The translations under genes were made by a program, and so were the position numbers. Under the pieces are notes generated by a model. It made no database searches. It was not told where the DNA came from and saw only the letters and a program-made list of their open reading frames with translations. A DNA stretch of 64,000 bases from Sphagnum compactum (taxonomy: Eukaryota > Bryophyta > Sphagnopsida > Sphagnales). Every line of letters starts with the position of its first letter. The stretch's first letter is position 1. Shown here piece after piece: positions 12,006-23,500 of this stretch. The DNA is taken from assembly GCA_965153455.1 (NCBI GenBank), contig OZ234495.1, forward strand, positions 23,060,875-23,124,874, in the 5' to 3' direction.

Positions 12006-13245
12006 GAACCTGGTGAAGGAACCTGATGCAACCTAAGGGTCCTTGAGGCTTCTCATTCTCTTTGTGATTGCCCAGGCCATGCAGGTCCACCACCTTCTTG
12101 GACTTTTCCCTCAACAAAGCTTGTGGCAATTACCCACATTCAAGAATGGCCCAGCATCCTCTCCAAACATTTCACCCACTGTATCAAACATTTTGCTGCT
12201 TCCTCTCTGCCAGAACAGAGCCTCTCCCATGCACATGGCTTTCAATCAAACCTGTCAAGAGTGATACTGCAACTTGGCCTTCAGAGAATAACCAAGTCTC
12301 TCTGCATCAAGTTTTACAGCCCCTGACAGAAATGCCTGCATGGTGTCACAGCTAGGTTGAGGCCACACCAAAGTGTGTTGTCACCATGTTGACTAGATGC
12401 TCTTGTTGTGAATTGGTCTTCTCAAGGCTGTGGGATTACCTTCCATTGTCGACTGTGTTGATGCTTGTATTAATGTAGAATCTGCTGTATGGCAGAACAA
12501 ATGAGAAACATGCCAGATTTGTTGCATTGGAGATCCCTTCATTTGAAATTCAGCAATCCTCTACATTGTCATGTCTTCTTTACTGGAGAACAGAACCTGC
12601 AATCCATTTCTGGACTAGATGCTGAAACACACAAACAGAGAATAAAATTCAAGCATTCACTTGAATCCCATCAAGGGATAACAGGTAACAGGTTATGTTG
12701 AAATCAGATTAAAACTCGGCAGATGAACCGCAGAAACTCCCGAGCAGCTTGAACATCATGAGATAAAAACAATAAGGAAACAGGTCTAAAATGCAGGATG
12801 GGTGTGCTGGAAATTACACTGATCATTCTCACAATCATGCTTTGAGATGGTAAATGTTTACAATCCATCCAAGAACAAGTCTGAACTATAACTTTAAAAC
12901 ACTGTGGAAGTGAACAGTGGTTCACATCCAAAATACAATTCACATACCAGAGGTAACAGCTGACAATTGGATTAGGTCACCCTTTGCAGGACCCAAAATC
13001 TACAAAGGCCCCATCAGCAGTCAAAGCAAAAGAGATATCAAACAGTTTACATCCCTGCAGCTCACAACAATATTCAAATGCAATCACTCAGATCCACTGA
13101 CATGATACCACAGGTCCGACTATTTCATGGATTAAAAGCTCATCAGAAGGGCTAGAACAAAACTCTTTGCTGCCTATCAAGCCAACCCCACTACAATCGA
13201 CCATCTACATCAGAATACAAAAACCAGATGGATTGAACAGAAATT
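12006..13245. other. 3' flank of the TatA gene, no gene seen
   Basis: Short open frames on both strands (12043-12701 plus, 12704-12943 minus) lack recognisable motifs and overlap one another. The part nearest 13245 is presumably the 3' UTR of the TatA gene. No repeat copy elsewhere in the window was noticed. Confidence 0.4.
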
Positions 13246-14925
13246 CTAAGGTGAATCCTTTTCTGATGTGGATGTGGAGTTGCTGATGGTAGTTGCCGGT
13301 GGAGCAACTTTGGGTTCTTCTGCAGGGGTGGCTGTGTTGCTCTTCACTTCTGCCTGAGCTTCAGTTGAAGTTTTAATCTCTGATTGAAACTCCTGAGCTG
13401 CCTGTGTACATGCAGAAAAACCACATTCATACAGAACCTTGGTGAATGCCACAAACATCCCAAGAATCCTAGGCATGCATTTTCTTTGGGACAGAACATG
13501 GTAATGCTGAACATTGCAATCAGGTTAGCAGTAAACATGGACATTTTACCTGTGAGAAGCTCTTCACAGTTTTACCAAGACTCTTTCCAATCTCTGGCAG
13601 TTTCTTGGGGCCAAAAATAAGTGCAGCGACCCCTGCAATCACCACTAGTTCTGGCACTCCCAGACCAAAAAGCCCACATACAACAAAGTTTACCCTTTCC
13701 TGCCTTTGAAATTGCCTAGGAGTTGCTGCAAGCATCTGTCTACCTTCACTGAACATCAGACTCGATTGTGAAGCATGCACCCCTGTCACAACCACACACA
13801 AGACCAAATCCAAATTCTTAGTATGTTGTCTTTGTCTCTGATCAATCTTTTGTAAGATAGAAACATGAAATCACAACCCTTTTACATGCACTGACACTGG
13901 TCTTCCACAATTCAGTGGAATGTTTAATCAACAGACAGAATTTGCTATGATAAATGTCCAAAAGACAGAAATTGCATAGTCAGGTCTCTTTGACACTTGA
14001 CTATTGGAAATCCTTAAGACTCAAACCAGCTTCTGCTCACATATCTAGAGCACTGAGAAATCTAGAGCATTGAGAAATCAGCTCAATCTACAGTAACCAT
14101 TGCGCTTTGTGCCTGGCAAGCTGAATATCCTCACATCAAACCTCCCAAGAGAAAACATATTCCATCACCCCAGCTGGAACCCAATGCAGCTTATGTCTGT
14201 CAAATGTGTCTACCAATACAATCTGACATGTGGGTTATAAAGTTTATCCTAAACTCAGACTGTCCTGGTGGTTTTGCACCAAAAGAAAAACCAAACCACA
14301 TGCTGACCTCCTCCTGCCCGCGCAAATCCTGAGCAATTCGATTCTGACACTGCAACACTGTTAGGGTTTTAGATCTTGACACTAATTTTAGTTATGCTTT
14401 GCGATAGATGGAAAGAAGAAGGAAATATGTGTGCAAATCAATAGGCAGAGAGTCAAGAAGCCAGGATTAAATAGAAGAAGAGACAGGAAATGCCTGAAGG
14501 CACATACATGGACAACTACAGAAAACCAATTCAGAATGGCTCTCTAAAGAATTCCAGTCGCTGTCAACACCACAACGACCTAAAGTGCGCTGGCATTTGA
14601 TCTCAAATAAGATTGGGGATTTGCTCTTTCAATCTTCAACTTCCCGACCATCGGCCACTCCGCACCCACCCACCCACCCACAGAAAAGTCATAGTAAACA
14701 AACTCCCAAGGAAAACGCAGAAGTGAAGAAGACGAGAAACAACAAGAACAAGAAGAGCCAACCTGAGGACGCGAGAAAGGGTGTGGAGGTGCAATTCACT
14801 CTTGCTGCAGCAGGAGGCGAAGAATGAGCAGACGAGGAGCAACTCGAACATATTGGTCCAGAGCCAGGTCTCCTCACCGCAGTGAGCTGAGGCGAAACAC
14901 ACAAAGACGTCGTAACTGCTGCCAT
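13246..14925 (-). CDS. TATA: Thylakoid twin-arginine translocase subunit TatA/Tha4
   Basis: Three exons on the minus strand: 14925-14763, 13782-13550 and 13401-13246 (stop TAG). Introns are GT-AG and the frame closes to 183 aa. Exon 1 begins MAAVTTSLCVSP and is Ser/Ala/Arg-rich, a typical chloroplast transit peptide. Exon 2 carries the TatA signature GVPELVVIAGVAALIFGPKK (residues about 96-115), with the conserved Glu in the short membrane helix, then LPEIGKSLGKTVKSF, the start of the amphipathic helix. Exon 3 continues AAQEFQSEIK and ends in a Ser/Thr/Glu-rich tail. TatA/Tha4 proteins form the pore-like assembly that moves folded proteins with twin-Arg signals across the thylakoid membrane, with TatC and Hcf106. 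The short tail favours Tha4 over Hcf106. Longer open frames overlapping exons 1 and 2 run into introns and are not the protein. Confidence 0.93.
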
Positions 14926-16296
14926 TTTTCTGCCTTCTCTCTGCAAAATCAGTTTTCTTCCCTCCGGCGCGTCCTCACCACACCCACAAAACCACAAATC
15001 CCCGAACCAAAAACAGAAGCAAAGAAAAACCAAACCAAACCAAACCAAATGCGCTAAGAAAATGCGCTCTACTGCTCCACTTCTGATGCTCCTAGATCGA
15101 TAAATAAAATCAGAAAATAAAATAAAATTTGGAGCTTCAAAAGTGGATTTGCTCAGCAAGTCGATAGAAAAGGGAATGGGCACCGATATAAATTCTTCTA
15201 GCGTGATGGAAACTGGCGTCAAATCCTTGCTCAAAACTGCTCATCAATGTATCCGCGCACGAAGAGCGACAGCAGAGAGAGCGGAATTGGGGCGAGGGAG
15301 GGAGAGAGGGGGCCATGGCAAAGCGGATGAGGTGCCAACGCCAAAATGAGGTGGAATTTTTTGATTGGGGCATACCCCTTCCCAACTGTCGATGTGGATG
15401 CGATTGACCCAAATTATAGGACCTTTCAGATTGCAACCGCTCAGGACCAGAATGTTTTTTCCTGGCAAATTTTATAGGGGAAATTCTTTCAAAAAAATTC
15501 CAAAATTTTCCTCAATATTTCTTTGCAAAAATATTTTAAAATGTAATTCTAACTAATCTTAGTTTTTTTAGGGGGAAAATTTTAGCCACTTTTTCAACAT
15601 CATAAAATTGGGAAATCTTTTTTAAAAAAAACAAAAAAACCCCACTGCTCTGGACTCTGGAACCAGTGCCAGTGTAGTGCTGGTTCAAAGGGGGGGGGGG
15701 GGGGGGGGGGGGGTTTGATATTCATTAGGGTATCAATAACTGGCTTGTTAACTGAGTCAAAACTCAATAACCGGCCAACACTGATAATGACCTTGAATGG
15801 ATAGTTCTAGGAATTTTAGCACTCAGCTCGCATTCCCAGAACAGCCTCCTTGGTGGCATTATGCACCACATAATTCTTTGAAACTTGAAAGGCCAACCAA
15901 GATATCAAATTCTCATGTGCAACAACTGCTTATTAGCCTGTAAGTTGCATTTACCTTCTGCCTTGATCACAACAATCAAGGTATGTTTATCAAGGTATGA
16001 GAAGCGACATTTAGGCTTTGCAAAAACCTAAGTTCCAAGGTACGTGATTATAGTACGTGAAAATGGTCATGATATCTTGCGTTCGCTGCCACTACTAACC
16101 AACCCTTTGGGATGCACTTTAAGCATATGCACGTCCCCGCAAGCTCACCTTGCTTACCTCCTCTTTTGGGATCAAAGTTTTTCTTAGCCCCAAGGTGGGA
16201 GTTCGATTTTGATTTGGGCTTACGCCCATCCATCCAATGGGGTGAAAGCCATGTACAAGAAACCATGTTTACTTGTCTTTGTGAGGTTTCCATACA
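14926..16296. other. Upstream region of the TatA gene; no further gene
   Basis: The first few hundred bases should hold the TatA promoter and 5' UTR. A long minus-strand frame (14689-15234) runs through exon 1 and into this region but reads as low-complexity upstream sequence. From about 15470 the DNA is AT-rich, with a G24 homopolymer at 15690-15713. No ORF with a recognisable product lies between 15750 and 16296. Confidence 0.5.
15690..15713 (+). repeat. Poly-G tract (24 G)
   Basis: An uninterrupted run of 24 G residues in otherwise AT-rich intergenic DNA between a G-free flank and TTTGATA. Its exact length is likely unreliable in assembled data. It could form a G-quadruplex. Confidence 0.9.
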
Positions 16297-16301
16297 TAAA
16301 T

Positions 16302-17077
16302 TGACGTGCTCCCAAGTCCCTTGTTGAACCCACTTGAGGGTCCAACTACGTAGAGTTGCGGAAAGTTGGGACTTGAGGGTCGCTCTCGAATTCCAGCACT
16401 AAAAGGGGGTAGAGGGGCATGCTAGAAGTCCCGGGATTAGACTAGGAAGAGGGATTAGATTATCAAGCTTGAATCTGCATCCAAAACCAACCACAAGAGG
16501 GTTAGTTAGCATTCGGAAACACCCTTGGGTGTTGGGACAAGCCACGGGCACTTTGGACTACTTGACTCACCATGGCCCGGACTCGGGGGAAGCCGCCACC
16601 TTTCCCCATATAGTATACTCTGCGTCTCTCCGCCGAGGCTACATCCAAATGGCTCTTTTTCCCGGGACTCCCAAGTTGGAGTCCCGAAACTGTCCCGGGT
16701 TGGAGTCCCAGAACTTTGAGAGCTCATATCTCCCGACTACGACATCCGATTGGAGCGAGGTCTGAACCAAAGTTGTAGCTCTCCTCGAGAGCTTTTCAAC
16801 GCCATGTCGCACTCTTTCTGCAGACATCGAGAAGGGTTCGACTCGGCCTTTCTTTTGCCCATAACTTGGGCTGCAGATGTCCAAATGGCAAATGCGAGGG
16901 CATTTTAGACATCTACACTTCAAGACCTTTCCATTGATATAAAGATTACTTCAAGACGAGGTGTTTTGACCCCCTGTAATCGCTTCTGAGTTTTTTAGAG
17001 TCCCGGAGGACTCCAACTTCCCACTTTTGGGAGTGTGGGCTTCACCTTCGCACTTAGCCCAAAGTGGGGTTGCGACA
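16302..17077 (+). mobile_element. Solo LTR, copy 1 of a four-member family
   Basis: A 776-bp unit starting TGACGTGCTCCC and ending GGGGTTGCGACA, flanked on both sides by the 5-bp duplication TAAAT (16297-16301 and 17078-17082). TG...CA ends plus a 5-bp duplication are diagnostic for LTR elements. With no internal coding region and no second LTR, this is a solo LTR left by recombination. A TATA-like CATATAGTATAC at about 16607-16618 is shared by position with the other copies and probably marks the promoter. It lies between the divergent TatA and chloroplast-protein genes. Confidence 0.92.
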
Positions 17078-17082
17078 TAAAT

Positions 17083-18158
17083 GGTGCATTCACATTTGAA
17101 GTTAAATCAATGTTAGATGAAAATCTAGGTAGCATCCTAGGTGGTACCCAATGTTAAATGGACGACAGCTTAATGTTAAATGAATGTTAGTTGAGCATAA
17201 AATCTTCACGATAAGTAAGTTTAAGTCTTAGATGACTAGTATGGTGTTAAGGGACTCAACAATAGAGTTCCTACCACTGAGTATGAACACACCTTTACCT
17301 CCTATTTTACCAAGTTGGGTTACATATCCATCTGTACAAATTGAAAGTTGTATTACTTCCTTCCCCTTTACAGACCTATGTCGATCCTTATCAAGCAGGC
17401 TTACATATTTATTTCATCTCTTTAAACTTTTACATTTTGCCTGTAAGATGATAGATGTGAAAATCTGAATTTTTTTTTTCATAAATTTTATATGATAGAT
17501 TGCATGGGATTGGATATGGCGTAAAACATTTTGGATTTACCAACTAGGTCCATATGTTTATTTGTTGTGTTCATACAAACATAGACTATACCCCCCTCAA
17601 TCCAGGGTCCCCTCTCTAAAGAGGCATTTCATGCACGGTTTTGAGAGGTGTTCAATGAAAATCTTCACTAGTCTGTTATGCATTACACCTTTTCATAAGC
17701 TCCCACCAGGCCTTCCAGTGCTCTCAGTTTTGCTCAAAAACCTCAAGCCTAATTGAAATCAAATTCAGTTTCATGTACACATTACACACTCCCCCCCCCA
17801 AAAACTGCACTCCCCAAAACTGGAGATTGTATAGGTATTGAAGTTGTATGACAAAATTCAAACTGTGGATGATGTAAGTATAGAGTTCTAAAAACCAATT
17901 TAAAAATGATGAAAAATCTTCAAAATTCAGACTACTCACCAACTTTTCACAAAAGTTCAAGATCTTTAACTAAAAAAATCTAAACCTATGTTAAGATATA
18001 TTTTCAAAGTTTTGATTTTGATTCCAATTGTACTACTAGGCTAGAAGGCTAGTTTCACAATCTGTGCCAGTTCCATCAAAAGGGTGTTAATTTAGGTCAA
18101 AGGTCACAATAATCTGCACAAGAACCCTCAAGTTTAACATTCCAAACCAAGATTTAAA
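17083..18158. other. Intergenic AT-rich stretch
   Basis: No recognisable gene. A few unsupported short open frames (17232-17468 and 17562-17756 plus; 17960-17724 minus) and a C9 run near 17791. No repeat relationship to the rest of the window was noticed. Confidence 0.4.
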
Positions 18159-18574
18159 GGCCAGGTAATGAAAGGAGGCTAAAGGAGCTACACTCTTTCC
18201 TTTAGTCCACAGATCAAAGCATCATCCTAAATTTCCAGCTTTCCTAGATTTTGTGGAGAAAGTACTCCCGAATGTAGCAAATTTTGTAGATTATAGGCGT
18301 CTCATCCTAGGCCGCTTATTTTGCCAAATGCCCTTGGCCGGGGGAAGGGGGGAGGGAGAGGGAGCTTTTACCCTTACATGTAAGCTTGTCTGGCTATCAA
18401 AACGCAAAAAAGGATACAAAAGATTTCTTCAAAAGGCCTGGTAGTGAAAAAGGGTAAAAGGGCATGTACGCTTTGCTTTGGTCCACAGATCAAAGCATCA
18501 TCCTAAATTTCCAGGTTTCCTAGATTTTGTGGGGACGTACTCTAGAATGTAGCAAATTCTATAGATTCTTAGTT
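18159..18574 (+). repeat. Direct duplication upstream of the chloroplast-protein gene
   Basis: Two copies of a roughly 135-bp segment (18159-18293 and 18435-18574) are offset by 276 bp. Both contain TCCACAGATCAAAGCATCAT and CTAGATTTTGTGG followed by AATGTAGCAAATT. The second copy ends about 170 bp before the probable start codon at 18747, so it could lie in the promoter or 5' UTR. No known element is recognised in it. Confidence 0.75.
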
Positions 18575-18746
18575 TCGTGCCGCCTCTGCGATATAGACTT
18601 ACAGGACTATAAGAGCTAGCCGCCTGGAAGTCAGAAGTACGTAGATTTGATGGTCTGATATCTACGCTGCAGTTAGATTTTGGATTGATGGTTCAAAGCT
18701 GTGCCCTGCGCGTCTGTTGTGTTTGTGCCCGTTGCTTCTTGCGGCT

Positions 18747-20012
18747 ATGGCGTCGCGCTCTTTGTGCGTTCTCTCTGCTTCCCCTCTTCATTTTCCAGCA
18801 ATTGTCGCGACTTCTCAGAGAGGAAGTGGCGGAGGTGATGGAATACGCTTGTGTGCTGTAATGACACGCACAAGCAAAAGCTCTGTAAGCATGATGACAG
18901 GACCTGCTGCAGCACGAAGGAGATCGTTCGCCGTCACCAGAGCACAGGCTGAGGATGGAGGAGCTTTGACGCAAGAAGGCGGGAGCTGGGGAGAGCCTGT
19001 GTCCCTTGGCACTGCGATTCTGCCTCCTGATGTCGACCTTCCGAAGCTGGAGGCTCTCCTCTTCCAGGTTCTAGATTCATCTTCTTATCTTGCCTTCCAT
19101 TCTTCTCGCAACTTTCTGATATACACTGCTTGTCTCTCATTCCGACTGGGCTCAAGTAGAAGAATCTAGGCCTTCCGACGTCCCGGAGGAATGCAACTGG
19201 TTCTACACGGTTGCTCAATTCCTCCTCCAGAGGGCGAACGGCTTTACAGCTCCACATTTCATATAACTCTTCACAGGCTCATTCAGCTAACGATTTGTAG
19301 CATCTTCACTCTCCATTGCCTCTTTGAAATTGCTGATGTCAGTATTTTGTGTTTTCATTGCAGATTTGCAGCAATTGTAAGATGCGGTTTGCCTCTTCCC
19401 ACTTTATAATTGGCAATGTTTCTTATTCACGTTTTCCTAGCTCGTTTCACCATCTCACAGCAGGGTGCAGAGACTAACAGGCTTTTTGTTTTTTCAGTGG
19501 GGCAACAGCATAACACAGAATGCAAGCCTTCCTCTTCCATATCCTCTTAAGGTAGTCACATTTTCCTCTTTTGCCTGTAATCATGTCTGTCCTACAGAAA
19601 AACCTATGTACCACTGCATGGAAAAAATAGATAGAATTGAAAGCTATAAGGAAGCAAGGAACTTGCAGAAAGGAAAAATCAAGTTCATTTGAAGCAGAAG
19701 CAAGAAATGCAGAGCAGAAACTCTGGTCGTTATTGCATTTTTAGGAGGTTTTCTTGAGGATGTGGTACATGGCTGCAGGTGGACAAAGTTGAAGGTGGAG
19801 TGCGGTTAGGTTACATCAGCTTGAACAATGGAGTGATAGAAAATTTGGTGCACATTGATGTCATTGTTAGTCCAGCAGAAGGAGATTCAAATGCCATGTT
19901 TCAAGCTCTACGGAATGGAAGATACAAAGACAAAGTGCCACCTGGTGAACCAGTCATCATGCAAAGCCTACTTCAAGTTCTTCGCCAATCGATTCAAATT
20001 GCAAGGAACTGA
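18747..20012 (+). CDS. Conserved plant chloroplast-type protein of unknown function (DUF7148-like)
   Basis: Three exons: 18747-19067, 19498-19551 and 19779-20012. Introns are GT-AG in phase 0, giving 202 aa. I chose the ATG at 18747 (MASRSLCVLSAS) over an in-frame ATG at 18717 because it starts a standard Ser/Arg-rich transit peptide of about 70 residues. The conserved body runs EPVSLGTAILPPDVDLPKLE (the 54-bp second exon adds WGNSITQNASLPLPYPLK), then VEGGVRLGYISLNNG, HIDVIVSPAEGD and DKVPPGEPVIMQSLLQVL, ending in IQIARN. The pattern matches a small plant family of nuclear-encoded, probably plastid proteins with no assigned reaction; the DUF7148 label is from memory. It converges on the PPR gene 590 bp downstream. 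Confidence 0.85.
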
Positions 20013-20599
20013 ACTCCATTTCTGTAGGGCTGGAACCAGACTGCAGCCAACCAATTGAAGGCTTAATCATTTAGAGGGTAGTGATTGGGGCCTCCTGCAC
20101 ACTGAACAAGAAGGATTATGATCACCAAAGTGACAAAATGGATTATGAAATCAGAAGGTCCATCATCAATGTAGGCACTTTCAAGATTTCCATCAGAGAA
20201 CATGTGAAAAATTAGGTGAGAAGAGATGGTAGCTTTGACACTTACCCTCTTGGTCTCTGCTGAGCTGCTTAATTCATTACCTCACCCCTGTGGAATTGTT
20301 CTGGTGACACATGGCTCATGCAAGCAGATTTAAGAGGAGCTTTTCCAAAAGACAAACTGAGCCTTCAGATCAACCCTGGAGCCTCCTGATCTTTACCTTT
20401 CCTAACACAGGAGTCCCCTCCAAACTGTCTCTAATCTCTTACTCTTCAAAAGGGCTCTTTCAACTTTCTGCTTCCCCTCTCAATGTCTCCTGCCCAAAAC
20501 CAGAAGCCTCCCACATCACCATCATGTCTGCCCTGAGTACTCCATGTCTTCAAGACAACCAATGATGAAGTTGAGTTTTCTTGTACACAAATCACAGAA
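20013..20599. other. Shared 3' region between two convergent genes
   Basis: Holds the 3' ends of the upstream plus-strand gene and the downstream minus-strand PPR gene. One unsupported 84-codon frame lies at 20311-20565. No hairpin or repeat stood out. Confidence 0.45.
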
Positions 20600-23500
20600 C
20601 TAGGTCATAGAGCTGACAGACTCGTCAACTTGCTCATAACCTGGTTCTGTATCTGGAGACTCAAGCTCAGTTTCATGGTCACCTTCATGCTCAGCCCCTT
20701 GGTCAGCCCCTGGCTGAGGTCCACTGGTCCAGTTGAACCTTTTCTGGTTTTTTGTCACTACTTCCCGAACTGCAACTAGACGGGCATCATCTTCAGGTAC
20801 TTTATGGCGCTGCAAATACAAGCAAAAAATTGCAGGTTACATGGAATTCAGATCTGACAACATATCATCAAACAGTAAAAAAGAGGAGGCCCAATCTTTA
20901 AAAACAGAAAAGAAACTGAGAAATGGTTTGAACAGTATCCACAGTCACATCCATGTTCAGTGAGCTTCAACAGCCCCATGAATGGGAGCAACCATATGTT
21001 GACTAATGTATTGCGTTTCTGTCAGCTGATAGGGGAAGACTCAGCCAACAAAACATAAAATTGACCAAGGAAACTGACAAGAAAGAGAAACAGACATAAC
21101 AAAAAAACCCAAAAAGAACCAAGCATGGCAAGAGGCAGAGAACAGAGTGAAAATATAGAGGACACTACAAGCAAACATAAGGTATAGATAGAATCACACT
21201 TGAATTGCAAAGAATAGTGTGCTAACAGTGTGTGATGCAATGCATTTACAATACCTGCAACCCATTGTAGTAGGCAGAGACTGCTCTGAAGGATAGCCTC
21301 AGGTTACGCTTCTGCATCATGTCCCATATACAATTTGCTGTCGAAAAATCCCCTCCCTGCAAGATACAAAATGAGATTTGCTGCTGATTGACTGAACAGT
21401 TGGAGTTTGTTCAACATAGAACAAATTTACATTAACAAAAACAAAAAATGCTGACTCTTAGTATTGCAAATTCATCCAAGAAGGGCCCAGGATTTTAAGG
21501 CATCATACGACAAGCACAATCACACTAAAGGTTATTAGTGAAAAGGAAAAATTGACTCCGCTTTTCAGGTCAGCCTCAACATCCTGATCAATGGAGTGTG
21601 CCAGAGAGCAGACGATATTTTAGGTTCAGGGTTTATCACATCACACCTCAGGTCACAAGAAGAAGCTGGAATCAGCAAGGAGTGAAAGCTTACATATTCA
21701 TTTGATGCAAGGGTAAGAAGGTTGGACCCGATAATTGTGTTGAGAAAGTACCCTCTTTGATCCATTTGTTCCTGTGGAGAAAATAAGATGAGGAACTGTG
21801 CAATAGGGGCAAGATTTCAATTACTACAGTAACTGAGGACCAAAGGATTGATTTGCAACAAGAAGTCCCTGGAACCTGGATCCAACGTACCAGAAGCCTT
21901 TTGGCCGATGCCAATTTGAAGGAATTGAGTTTCATAAGACAACCTTGAATGAGTGTCTGATCCACCACACACACGAATCAGCCTTGGATAAGCCTGGTTT
22001 GTAAAATGATTTGACTCCAGAATTTCTGGCACTAATCATGAATGCCAATTGACAGCAAGACAGAGACATGACATGACCTTTAAGCAGGCTAGCTCCAAAA
22101 GAGCTTCAAACGTATGTGATCTCAGTTCTAGTTCATTTTGATGAGATCTGGACTGTTTATGTAACCAATCTGTCCCAAGAATGACTAAATATGTGTTTTG
22201 CAATGGTATACAAACTACCCATTTCCCTGAAAAAGGCAGGATGAATTATGCATGGATATGTTAGACAGCAAGTGAATCATGTCTTGCCACTGGCTGAAGG
22301 TAAGCAAAGATTGCAAACTAATGAGCAGAAACTTACAATGTAGAGATTCAGTGTTGGATTTTTGCCAGACTCAACAAACTTGTCAAACACAGTAACGGCA
22401 TTCTCCAGATCCCCTTGTGCTATGTGGCACCTACAGATTCAACATGTTTCAGTTGAATTTGCAAGCTATCTTTGCCTCCTAGTGAAATTTCACCCTGGTG
22501 TTTAATACAACAATGCATCATAAATTTCCTCTTATGGTAAATTTGTGAATGTTGTTCTTGATAAGGAAGATGATCACCCTAACAAGCAAATAGTGCAGCA
22601 CACAGAAACCAAAGCAAAAAGTTTACTTGACAAGTTCTGTAACAGAACTGGCATCAACTTGGTATCCAGCTTGCTCCAGCATTTCAATGACAGATTTTAC
22701 AGCCTGCGAAAAATGAATAAAAATGTCAAAATAGTCTTGGAGACAATAGTACCACTTTCACTACTTCCTACAGAATGACTGACAACATTGAGCTGAACCT
22801 ACCCAACCTTTGGGAGGTGGACATTGTATCCATAATTGCTCAGAAAACAAATAACTCAAAATTCTCAGATCTTTCTAGCATACATACATCCTTATAAGTA
22901 CCGAGAACTTTCATACTTATCCTCATAAGTCAACCTGAATAAAATTGGGGGATGACCCAAACAAAAAGGTAGCAGGAGGGCCCCCTGCACCCAAAAGATG
23001 GATCTTGAATAGCCCAGCTGGTTGGTACTTGAATGCTGAATATCCACTAAAGTTATTTCAAAATAGACTTCGTAAGTACTGAGAACTTCTCCATACTAAC
23101 GACTCTCAAATCACAGCTTTGTAACAGCATGTTTTCCCATAACAGTCACTAAAGCTTGCACGTGATTTTAGAACACTCTTATGCACACTAGAAAATTGTA
23201 GCATTGGATACAAAATAAGTTGCATTGACCATCTTAATTCACAGCATCTGAGCTTTGACACCCACCGTAGCATTGCCAAGCTCAGCAAAGGCCCGCAAAG
23301 CAGCAAAGTAGACAGTGAAACGACGATTGACATAGCTGCGTGTAGGTTGGAGGTCTCCCCCTGTCACAAGGCTAGCTAACTCCTCCTCAAAATCATCACG
23401 TGCTTCACCCTCTGCAGACCCACCTTCACACCCTTTGGACTGTTCCAGTAGTTCAAAAATCTGCAGAACATACCTCAAATTCATCAAAGCTGGCTCTCTT

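Noticed and set aside
14689-15234. 181-codon minus-strand open frame
   Set aside because: Only its middle part is coding: TatA exon 1 (14925-14763). The upstream part is leader sequence and the downstream part is intron 1.
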